6,353 nt of DNA. Origin: CAZILN01 sp964540005 (GTDB lineage: Bacteria > Bacteroidota > Bacteroidia > Bacteroidales > SM23-62). The position numbers and the translations under genes were made by a program. This document shows, in pieces, positions 1 to 5,812 of the stretch; the stretch's first letter is position 1; each line of letters opens with the position of its first letter. Under the pieces are notes generated by a model. That model made no database searches and was not told where the DNA came from. It saw only the letters and a list, made by a program, of their open reading frames with translations. The stretch spans positions 1 to 6,353 of the forward strand of contig CAZILN010000028.1 in the NCBI GenBank assembly GCA_964540005.1, written 5' to 3'.

Positions 1-117
1 AAAGGGATCAGCAGAAAGATAGCTTGCACCTGCCCTCACCATTATGGGATTGCGGAACATCATATAGCCTGAACTCAGTGCCAGTGCTATCAGGAAATCA
101 CGCCGCGTCATTTTCAT
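1..117 (-). CDS. N-terminus of an exported protein with Tat-like leader (partial, runs off left edge)
   Basis: Only the first 39 codons are in the window. The reading frame from the ATG at 117 is open to the edge. The product begins MKMTRRDFLIALALSSGY, with a twin-arginine pair followed by D-F-L (residues 5-8) and a hydrophobic stretch, which matches a Tat export signal. No lipobox cysteine is seen in the visible part. A second in-frame ATG at 111 would also keep the RR motif, so the exact start is uncertain. No Shine-Dalgarno motif precedes either ATG. The gene starts 47 bases after the stop of the upstream oxidoreductase and on the same strand, so it is probably the next gene of the operon. 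The mature domain is not visible. From context it could be a third oxidoreductase, a sugar isomerase-like protein or a glycoside-acting protein, but nothing in these residues decides that. Confidence 0.7.
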   Translation of the reverse strand, partial: MKMTRRDFLIALALSSGYMMFRNPIMVRAGASYLSADPF

Positions 118-164
118 AGTACCTGTTTTGAATTATTTGTCCGGAAAAATAACAAAAATATCTG

Positions 165-1544
165 CTACCTGGACAGTTCCAATGACCTGGTAGTAGTATA
201 ATATTTGGCTATCATGTTAGGGACTTCCCACCGGGGCATGTTGCCTTCTTCAAGGAATCTCAGGTATTTCTCCATTACCTGGGCAAAATGGGCTTCATGG
301 CCTACCTTATATGTGTCAGGGATAATAACTTTCCATTCACCCTCTGCCAGCTGTTCCAGTTCAACTCCCGGGTATTTTGTGCTGATTGGTCCTGAGACTG
401 CAGCTTCCAGCTTTTCCTGTACTTCACCATGGTCGCTTACCGCTTCAACATACAGAAACGGCTTGAAGTCTTCTTCCAGGCCCTGCCTGATAATAAGATT
501 GCACTTGCTGCCCCTCATTATTGAATAGTGCGTATCCCCTGTTCCTTCCGGCGCCTGGAAGTTCCAGATTACCGAGACCCTGGCAAAAACATCTTTGATC
601 TTATAGGTCATTTCACCGTTGCAGGGATAGTGCAGCATGCCGTTTTCGATATACGAACCAAGGTAGTCAGGATATTCCGGCAGTCCGCTTACCTTCTCAA
701 ACTGCTGAGGGTCCATTACTGTGGACCAGGCCCTGGCCGAGATCATCTCTATATCCTTCTCATAATCAATTATTTGCTCAGGGAAACATTCCCATTGCAC
801 CAGGTCGACCAGGTGGGTCCCTACATCTGATATGCCTGTTCCCTGCTGCGCGACATCAAAGAACCAGCCCGGCCGTTTTAAGGGATTTCCGGATACATAC
901 TTAAACAGATGATGGACGCTTTCTTTGGTAATGGCAGGATCATCGGCACTACCCCTTTCCAGTTCCCCGAACACATCTGGTATCATGGAAAGTTCCCTCT
1001 GCAGCAGGGTATTGATCTCGAAACGCTCAGTCATGATATCGTACAGGAGCACCCCCTGTTCATCTGCAGCCAGAAATGCTTCCTGCAACAGGGGAAATTT
1101 CTCCGGTGTGATAACCATGGGTTTGTCTGCAAATACATTCAGGCCTGCTTTCACAGCCTGAAGGATGTATTCTGTTTTCCTGGCATTATTGCCAGCCGTA
1201 ACCATCACATTCCCCGGTTTTTCTGCCAGCATTTTCTCCAGGTAATCCGCTCCTGTATATAGTTTCGTCTCCCAGGAGGAAGGATCCTGCTCCCGTTTAT
1301 TATATCCTTCGATCCGCCCAAGGTAGTCCTGTACATCAGGTCCTTCAGGAGCATATACATGTACCAGCGGATCGACCCTGTCATACATGGATTTCTGCAC
1401 CAGGCCGGCATGAAAATGGCCCGGATTAAGCTGCATCAGTTTTATCGTTTTATCAGGCATTTTTTCAGATTGATCAGTTTGTTTACAGGAATAGCAAATT
1501 ATTATTAGTGATGCAATTACTGAAAGAAGCTTTAGATGTTTCAT
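165..1544 (-). CDS. Gfo/Idh/MocA-like oxidoreductase, predicted lipoprotein
   Basis: 459 residues. The leader has two lysines, a hydrophobic run at residues 6-18 and Cys20 after Y-S, so it looks like a Sec-type lipoprotein signal. The protein would then be anchored in the periplasm or outer membrane. The N-terminal domain (about 33-170) follows the Gfo/Idh/MocA nucleotide-binding layout: a first strand ending in LNPGHFHAGL (39-48), A-G-N-N at 117-120 and A-D-K-P at 139-142, which replaces the usual E-K-P. The classical GxGxxG loop is absent and a P-G-H-F-H segment stands in its place. The C-terminal substrate domain contains GTGISDVGTHLVDLVQW (235-251), where His244 and Asp247 lie in the family's usual catalytic region. 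I believe this matches the Bacteroidota subgroup with a 'putative oxidoreductase C-terminal domain'. The likely reaction is NAD(P)-dependent sugar oxidation or reduction, substrate unknown. It lies 33 bases downstream of a second member of the same superfamily, suggesting that they work in sequence or together. Confidence 0.88.
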   Translation of the reverse strand: MKHLKLLSVIASLIIICYSCKQTDQSEKMPDKTIKLMQLNPGHFHAGLVQKSMYDRVDPLVHVYAPEGPDVQDYLGRIEGYNKREQDPSSWETKLYTGADYLEKMLAEKPGNVMVTAGNNARKTEYILQAVKAGLNVFADKPMVITPEKFPLLQEAFLAADEQGVLLYDIMTERFEINTLLQRELSMIPDVFGELERGSADDPAITKESVHHLFKYVSGNPLKRPGWFFDVAQQGTGISDVGTHLVDLVQWECFPEQIIDYEKDIEMISARAWSTVMDPQQFEKVSGLPEYPDYLGSYIENGMLHYPCNGEMTYKIKDVFARVSVIWNFQAPEGTGDTHYSIMRGSKCNLIIRQGLEEDFKPFLYVEAVSDHGEVQEKLEAAVSGPISTKYPGVELEQLAEGEWKVIIPDTYKVGHEAHFAQVMEKYLRFLEEGNMPRWEVPNMIAKYYTTTRSLELSR

Positions 1545-1577
1545 CGCAGATCAATTGATAGTTAAGATTGCCGGTTT

Positions 1578-2954
1578 TTAAGTTTTGATGCCATAGGGCT
1601 CCCTTTGCGTCCTTGACAGCATGGCATTCGCCTCATCATCATTAACAAATTCTTCCTTTCCCGGATCCCAGTTCAGTTTTCTCGGAAGCTTCATGGCGAT
1701 ATGGCTGACCAGGCAGGCGGAACATGATCGGTGTGCTATTTCAGCAGGGGCAACCGGTTCTTCACGGCTAAGAATGGAATCCAGCCAGTTACCATGCTGG
1801 TCTTCTGAATGATACAGGTGAATTTCATTTTCGCCAATTTCCGACTCAAGTATTTTCGGGTCACTGGCATCAAGTGCCTTCTGGTTTTCAGCCTGTGAAC
1901 CCGGATCGCTGGCCGTAACCGAATAATTCCCCCTGGCCACGAAGATCCACCCTTCAGATCCGACAAATTTCACCCCGTTAGGATTCTCGCCACTGATATA
2001 CATGGTGGCACCATTTTCGTATTTCGCCTTCACCTGGAAATCCCCGTGTACATCCCATAATCCACTTGTTGGAAATTCAGCTTCTGCTTCTACTTCAATG
2101 GGACCGGTGAACTCTGTCCCCATACCCCAGTGGGCCGTATCGATATGATGTGCCCCCCATCCGGTGATCATGCCGGCGCCGAATTGTTCACAGCGCAGCC
2201 ATCCCGGACGTGAATAGTCATTCTGTGGATGGACCCGCTTCTCGGTGTAATACACCTCGGGTGTTGAACCAAGCCACATTTCGTAGTTAAGGTTAACCGG
2301 CACTGTCATTTCGGGTTCTTCTTCCCCTGATGGGTCACCGGGAAGGCCGATATGAACCTCGGAAACATCCCCTATGCGCCCGTTCCTGACCAGCTCGCAG
2401 GCCTTTTTGAACTGGGGCCAGGGATTGGCAGACCGCTGCTGGCTACCTATCTGGAAGATCCGGCCGGTCTCTTTCATGACATCGGCCATGGCCCTTCCCT
2501 CTCTGATAGTCAGTGAGGCCGGTTTCTGCAGATAAATATCTTTCCCCGCCAGTGCAGCATCGATGGCCGCCTTTGCATGCCAGTGGTCAGGAGTGGAAAT
2601 GATCACGGCATCTATACTTTCGTCTTCCAGCATTTCGCGGTAGTCCTGGTACACCGCCACATCAATATAATTATCCTGTCCCCTGTTGGTGGCATACCAG
2701 TCTTCGATGAATTGCTTCCCCTCCCTGGCCCTCTTGAAATCCACATCACAGCAGGCAACAACCCTGGCCACATCATATCTCATGGTATCAGGCAGGTCAT
2801 GCACCCGGGCAATACGGCCAATGCCTATCTGTGCAATATTTATTTTTGAGTTCGGGCTCCCCTTTTTGAGGGTACAGGCAGGTATTATGGAAGGCATTAC
2901 AATAGCACCGGTAAGTCCGGCTAAGGAAGAACTGAGAAATCTTCTGCGTTTCAT
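1578..2954 (-). CDS. Gfo/Idh/MocA family oxidoreductase with Tat-type lipoprotein leader
   Basis: 458 residues. The leader has R-R-R-F-L at 3-7, a hydrophobic stretch and I-P-A-C at 24-27, so it looks like a Tat substrate that is then lipidated at Cys27. This would allow export of a folded, cofactor-loaded enzyme. The Rossmann domain starts with IAQIGIGRIAR (40-50). It is followed by an acidic strand end at Asp70, TPDHWH at 121-126 and Q-K-P at 143-145 (the E-K-P position, with Lys144 the usual catalytic lysine), then GSQQRS at 170-175. The C-terminal domain carries GWGAHHIDTAHWGMG at 265-279, with His269/His270 and Asp272 at the expected catalytic site. The PDHWH and GSQQRS signatures are common in secreted Bacteroidota and Planctomycetes members, a group that also includes NAD-dependent GH109 glycosidases. 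The sequence alone does not separate dehydrogenase from glycosidase. The ATG at 2954 directly precedes the leader; the upstream bases are A-rich with no Shine-Dalgarno motif. Confidence 0.93.
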   Translation of the reverse strand: MKRRRFLSSSLAGLTGAIVMPSIIPACTLKKGSPNSKINIAQIGIGRIARVHDLPDTMRYDVARVVACCDVDFKRAREGKQFIEDWYATNRGQDNYIDVAVYQDYREMLEDESIDAVIISTPDHWHAKAAIDAALAGKDIYLQKPASLTIREGRAMADVMKETGRIFQIGSQQRSANPWPQFKKACELVRNGRIGDVSEVHIGLPGDPSGEEEPEMTVPVNLNYEMWLGSTPEVYYTEKRVHPQNDYSRPGWLRCEQFGAGMITGWGAHHIDTAHWGMGTEFTGPIEVEAEAEFPTSGLWDVHGDFQVKAKYENGATMYISGENPNGVKFVGSEGWIFVARGNYSVTASDPGSQAENQKALDASDPKILESEIGENEIHLYHSEDQHGNWLDSILSREEPVAPAEIAHRSCSACLVSHIAMKLPRKLNWDPGKEEFVNDDEANAMLSRTQREPYGIKT

Positions 2955-3002
2955 GTGTCTGTTATTTAGTTTTCAATAATACTTAATCCGTCTCGATGAA
3001 GC

Positions 3003-3334
3003 TTATTCTTCCACGGCATCCAAAATCCACAGTATCCCTCCTTTAAGGTGCTCCCGGAAGAGGGGATCCTGGTAGTATTCTATTTTATATCCCAGGGCCG
3101 TGAACCATTGCCTTCCTCCCTCGTAATGTTGGTGCCAGGCCAGCGGGAGATAATCCCCGAAAGTGGTACCCGGGTATACCGCTTTGAGTTCATCTTCAAT
3201 TGTCCTGAGATCTGCAGCCAGCAGTACATGAATATCAGGATTTTCTTTCCTTCCGTAGGAGACTGTTTCTGACTACAATAAGTTGAAAAGAGGGCTATAG
3301 TAAGTAATAGAACTAAGCTTCTGGTTGCTTTCAT
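3003..3334 (-). pseudogene. ThuA-like lipoprotein gene, broken: core deleted and frame shifted
   Basis: Two pieces in different frames together resemble the two ends of a ThuA-like protein. Piece one starts at the ATG at 3334 and gives a lipoprotein leader (hydrophobic residues 7-16, Cys20 after T-Y) and then E-G-K-K-I-L-I-F (28-35), the typical first strand of the ThuA fold. Its frame continues as unrelated sequence to a stop at 3080. Piece two is in the -1 frame and runs from about 3242 to a TAA at 3005-3003, with 79 sense codons and no ATG. It contains NPDIHVLLAAD, then PLAWHQHYEGGRQWFTALGY, then DPLFREHLKGGILWIL, which is the C-terminal ThuA pattern (H-P-x-x-W, G-G-R-x-x-Y/F-T-x-L-G-H, G-I-x-W). 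The roughly 130-170 residues that normally lie between are missing. The gene sits 11 bases after the DUF6807 gene and 48 bases before the Tat oxidoreductase. ThuA homologues often neighbour Gfo/Idh/MocA genes. An assembly error is an alternative to true gene loss. Confidence 0.8.
3230..3242 (-). repeat. Putative deletion junction (13 bases readable in two ThuA frames)
   Basis: The minus-strand bases AATCCTGATATTC encode (K)-I-L-I-F in the leader frame and N-P-D-I-H in the C-terminal frame. Both peptides fit ThuA-like proteins, at the first strand and at the start of the C-terminal part respectively. This is what one copy of a short direct repeat would look like after recombination between two copies in the ancestral gene. 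Only one copy remains, so the repeat is inferred. Confidence 0.45.
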
Positions 3335-3345
3335 CGGTTTGGAAT

Positions 3346-4599
3346 TTATTTAATGTCTGCCCGCGGAGGATAGGCATAATTGCTCCACAACTGGTCGATG
3401 ATTTCTTCTTTTAATTCCCCGTCAAATACAAGCATGCGGTACCTGAGCACATACTCCTTTCCCGGTTCCAGCACCCATGCTTTGTGCCTGATGGGACAGA
3501 ATTCAAAGAAGAGGTCTCCCCTTCCATCGTTTTGATCTTCAGGCCACACCCGCATGGGTTCGGGGTGAGCCCGGTTGGCCGGATGACTGAAAAACACCAC
3601 TCCCGATCTTTCTCCCTGCCCGGTATCACCCTCGAGCAGGCACCAGCGTGCAAAGGAAGCATCGGCATCTTTGCGGGTCCTGCCCTCGGAAGTGAGTACG
3701 CTCGAATTCTCCCTTGTCCACTGCTCAGTGGCACGAAATCCTATCCCTCCTCCGTACCGGTATGCCGAAAGCTCAACAGCACTGTCAGTTGCACAGTTAA
3801 GGGTAAAGCTGAAGTCAATTATCCAGACAGGATTTTCATTAATAACAGTCTCTGATACCCTGACATCCCAGGTTTCATTCATGGCCGTTTTATCTGCACC
3901 TGGGGCAGAAAAATCCACATGCTCATGGTGTACCTTGAATCCTCCCGTCAGCTTCCCTGACCAGGTGGAGAGTATCCCCGCAAGCCTCACTGTTCCCTGT
4001 CCGTCAGCCAGGTTCCAGAAATCCACCGACCGTCCCTCAAATATGGTGCGGGTCCATGGATTCCAGATCCCGTAATGATGGTAATGATCATCAGGCTGAA
4101 TATTAGTCAGTAATTTCCCTGCCGGTGAATAAAGCGGATGGATATAGCCGCCTTCCCTCCGATAAAGCGGGTTTGTCCCTTCAGGGGCCTCAATCATAGA
4201 ATGCCTGTATTTAAATACCTGTTTACTACCGGCCATTACAGTAATATTATCCCTGTCTGTTGTGGTGAGCAGGCTGCTTTTCTCCGGACCGGCCTCCTCC
4301 CTGTGAATTTCAAAATCATAGCTGTGCCCTGCCTTAAGGGTTTTGCCCGGATCGAACCAGAGCCGCGGAGATACTCCCGGTTCCAGCTGTGTTCTCAGCC
4401 TGGTTTTTTTGTTTCCATCTGAATGGAAAACCACCAGCTTCAGAGAATCCTCATTATAGTCAATGCCGGAAAGGTCCAGTGACAGGGGCTGGCTGATCAC
4501 ATCCTGAACCGGAGTTATGCTGAATGTCTGAATGGCTGAGCCCTGCGAAAACCCCTGTATCATCAGGAAGCTGATAATAACTGTAAGTATGTTTCTCAT
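3346..4599 (-). CDS. Secreted DUF6807 (PmoA-like) family protein
   Basis: 417 residues. The first 18 or so (MRNILTVIISFLMIQGFS) form a Sec signal peptide with no lipobox cysteine, so the mature protein should be free in the periplasm or secreted. Residues about 25-115 look like an N-terminal beta-rich domain. The DUF6807 core follows with its landmarks: G-Y-I-H-P-L-Y at 151-157, DDHYHHYGIW at 170-179, RYGGGIGFR at 281-289, a H-P-x-N segment at 339-342 and W-V-L-E-P-G-K at 375-381. The family was once labelled 'methane oxygenase PmoA', but that name is misleading: nothing here resembles the membrane subunit of particulate methane monooxygenase. Its function is not established to my knowledge, and the His-rich DDHYHHYG segment could form a metal or ligand site. 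Members often occur beside Gfo/Idh/MocA and ThuA genes in Bacteroidota and Planctomycetes, as here. It starts 10 bases after the URO-D-like gene, with no Shine-Dalgarno motif. Confidence 0.85.
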   Translation of the reverse strand: MRNILTVIISFLMIQGFSQGSAIQTFSITPVQDVISQPLSLDLSGIDYNEDSLKLVVFHSDGNKKTRLRTQLEPGVSPRLWFDPGKTLKAGHSYDFEIHREEAGPEKSSLLTTTDRDNITVMAGSKQVFKYRHSMIEAPEGTNPLYRREGGYIHPLYSPAGKLLTNIQPDDHYHHYGIWNPWTRTIFEGRSVDFWNLADGQGTVRLAGILSTWSGKLTGGFKVHHEHVDFSAPGADKTAMNETWDVRVSETVINENPVWIIDFSFTLNCATDSAVELSAYRYGGGIGFRATEQWTRENSSVLTSEGRTRKDADASFARWCLLEGDTGQGERSGVVFFSHPANRAHPEPMRVWPEDQNDGRGDLFFEFCPIRHKAWVLEPGKEYVLRYRMLVFDGELKEEIIDQLWSNYAYPPRADIK

Positions 4600-4609
4600 A
4601 TGTAATATG

Positions 4610-5650
4610 TTACGATCCCGAAACTTCTTTGAGCGTTTCCAGAAATACCTTAAGGTTTTCCGTGCTGACCCCCTGTGGCATGCCTCCGCCTACCGACCAG
4701 ACTATCCTCTCTTTATCTTCTATGGATGCATACATGTCTCTGACTCCCTCTCTTACCTGATCAGCTGATCCCAGGGCCAGAACATCCCGTGGTGGGAGAT
4801 TGCCCAGAAGGGTGATATCCTCTCCTGCCAGTTCCCTGATCTGGTTGAGGGAATGTTCAAAGCTGAAATTGAAGAGGTTAATATTCATTTCTTTAAGGTA
4901 AGGAGTACTCACAAGTCCGTTAGCATCGTTGTGAAAAAATCTCACCTTTGCATCGAATGAATCAAAGATCTCTTTCAGGTAAGGAACAGCAAAATCCCTG
5001 CAACTCTGATCATCGATGAATCCGACAATATCATCAAGCACCAGTATCCCGTCTATTGAGGGGAAGCTTTCTTTCTGCAATTGCAGCCAGTCAATGCTGA
5101 AATCCGTTATCAGTCTCAGCAGCCGATGGCACTCATCGGGATTCATGATAATGGACATCATGAATTCGGATGTCCCCATCAGGAAGGATGCAATATTCAG
5201 TGGTCCACGGGCTACTGCAAACCGGATCTCCTGTCCCTCCTGCCTGATCCTGTCGTGGTATTCCGACAGGCGCTGAAGGACAAAAGGCAGCAGGCCCTGT
5301 GTACGCGGATCAGGTTTTTGCATGTTCGCAACTTCAGCAATATCCGTAATAACTTTCCCGGCATGGGGAAGGCTGTGCTCGTTCCATGTCAGCTTTGCTC
5401 CGAATGCGCTGGGTTCGGTACACATCCCGTATTCAGACCAGAATCCAGGAAGGAAGATCACCTGCGGAAATGTTTTGATGGCTTCCATATTGGCCCTGAA
5501 CCAGAGTTCTCCCGAAGCATAGTATTGAAGTGCGGAGATACCGTACCAGCCGGGTATCCATGGACTGTCTATTATGAGTCCGGGTACAGCCTTTTCAGCT
5601 TTCTTTCCTGCAAGAATATCCAGTAGCGACTCCCATTGTGCTGCATTCAT
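4610..5650 (-). CDS. URO-D-fold family protein, cytoplasmic (not a heme-pathway HemE)
   Basis: 346 residues with no signal peptide, so cytoplasmic, close to the usual length of uroporphyrinogen decarboxylase-fold proteins. Family landmarks are A-R-G-P-L-N-I-A at 147-154 (the middle strand), D-G-I-L-V-L-D-D at 200-207, F-F-H-N-D-A-N-G at 238-245, L-L-G-N-L-P-P at 281-287 and GGGMPQGVSTENL at 321-333. The N-terminal arginine motif of true HemE (R-Q-A-G-R) is absent, which argues against uroporphyrinogen decarboxylation. The zinc site of the MtaA/MtbA/CmuA methyltransferases (His-x-Cys and a later Cys) is also incomplete: His240 is followed by N-D, and the usual C-terminal G-G-C is G-G-G. The activity therefore cannot be assigned. 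It is the first gene of the probable operon, lying after a terminator and an A/T-rich promoter-like stretch. Such proteins recur in Bacteroidota sugar-catabolic clusters, so a role on a small-molecule product of the exported enzymes is possible but unproven. Confidence 0.85.
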   Translation of the reverse strand: MNAAQWESLLDILAGKKAEKAVPGLIIDSPWIPGWYGISALQYYASGELWFRANMEAIKTFPQVIFLPGFWSEYGMCTEPSAFGAKLTWNEHSLPHAGKVITDIAEVANMQKPDPRTQGLLPFVLQRLSEYHDRIRQEGQEIRFAVARGPLNIASFLMGTSEFMMSIIMNPDECHRLLRLITDFSIDWLQLQKESFPSIDGILVLDDIVGFIDDQSCRDFAVPYLKEIFDSFDAKVRFFHNDANGLVSTPYLKEMNINLFNFSFEHSLNQIRELAGEDITLLGNLPPRDVLALGSADQVREGVRDMYASIEDKERIVWSVGGGMPQGVSTENLKVFLETLKEVSGS

Positions 5651-5710
5651 GCCTGATAATTGAATTAAAGTCTTAAAATAACAAAATAAGTATAGTAAAT
5701 TTATCGAATG
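5651..5710 (-). promoter_or_regulatory. A/T-rich leader, probable operon promoter zone
   Basis: Between the terminator-like hairpin and the URO-D-like start codon, the minus strand is very A/T-rich. It contains TTATTTTG (5689-5682), one base off the Bacteroidota -7 consensus TAnnTTTG, and an overlapping TATACT (5694-5689) that would also suit a sigma70-like -10 box. No convincing -33/-35 element is seen. The position, just upstream of a five- to six-gene block, is the main argument. Confidence 0.3.
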
Positions 5711-5714
5711 AGTG

Positions 5715-5758
5715 AAAAAATGGGCCTGGCAATGATCAATTCTGTACTTAATTGCCAG
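5715..5758 (-). terminator. Probable intrinsic terminator after the glycosyltransferase gene
   Basis: On the minus strand CTGGCAAT (5758-5751) and ATTGCCAG (5733-5726) form a perfect 8-base stem around a 17-base loop. It is followed a few bases later by six T residues (5720-5715). It lies 54 bases beyond the glycosyltransferase stop codon and before the next operon. The loop is somewhat large and the stem only half G/C, so termination strength is uncertain. Confidence 0.55.
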
Positions 5759-5812
5759 CCTTCCGGCATCTTTGCCAATAAAGAGATCAATTTGCTGGCT
5801 AGGACAACCAGG

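Noticed and set aside
3003..3242. A separate small gene encoding only the ThuA-like C-terminal segment
   Set aside because: The frame has no ATG in its 79 codons and a stop just upstream of the usable region, so independent translation is unlikely.
3230..3250. Programmed -1 frameshift joining the leader to the ThuA-like C-terminus
   Set aside because: The A-rich stretch at the junction does not form a proper X-XXY-YYZ slippery heptamer, and even a perfect frameshift would give a protein of about 110 residues without the ThuA core.
3484..4075. Overlapping plus-strand open frames of 123 and 134 codons opposite the DUF6807 gene
   Set aside because: They lie entirely inside a well-supported minus-strand gene and show no domain pattern or plausible start context.
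3346..4599. A methane monooxygenase subunit, as the common family label would suggest
   Set aside because: The protein has a signal peptide and a soluble beta-rich sequence with no further membrane segments, unlike the particulate methane monooxygenase subunits.
5081..5626. A 181-codon open frame on the plus strand, opposite the URO-D-like gene
   Set aside because: It is fully antisense to a gene with clear family motifs, its translation shows no recognisable domain, and no start signal precedes it. It is most likely a by-product of codon use on the other strand.
4610..5650. Heme biosynthesis gene hemE
   Set aside because: The characteristic N-terminal arginine motif of uroporphyrinogen decarboxylase is missing and no other heme genes are nearby.
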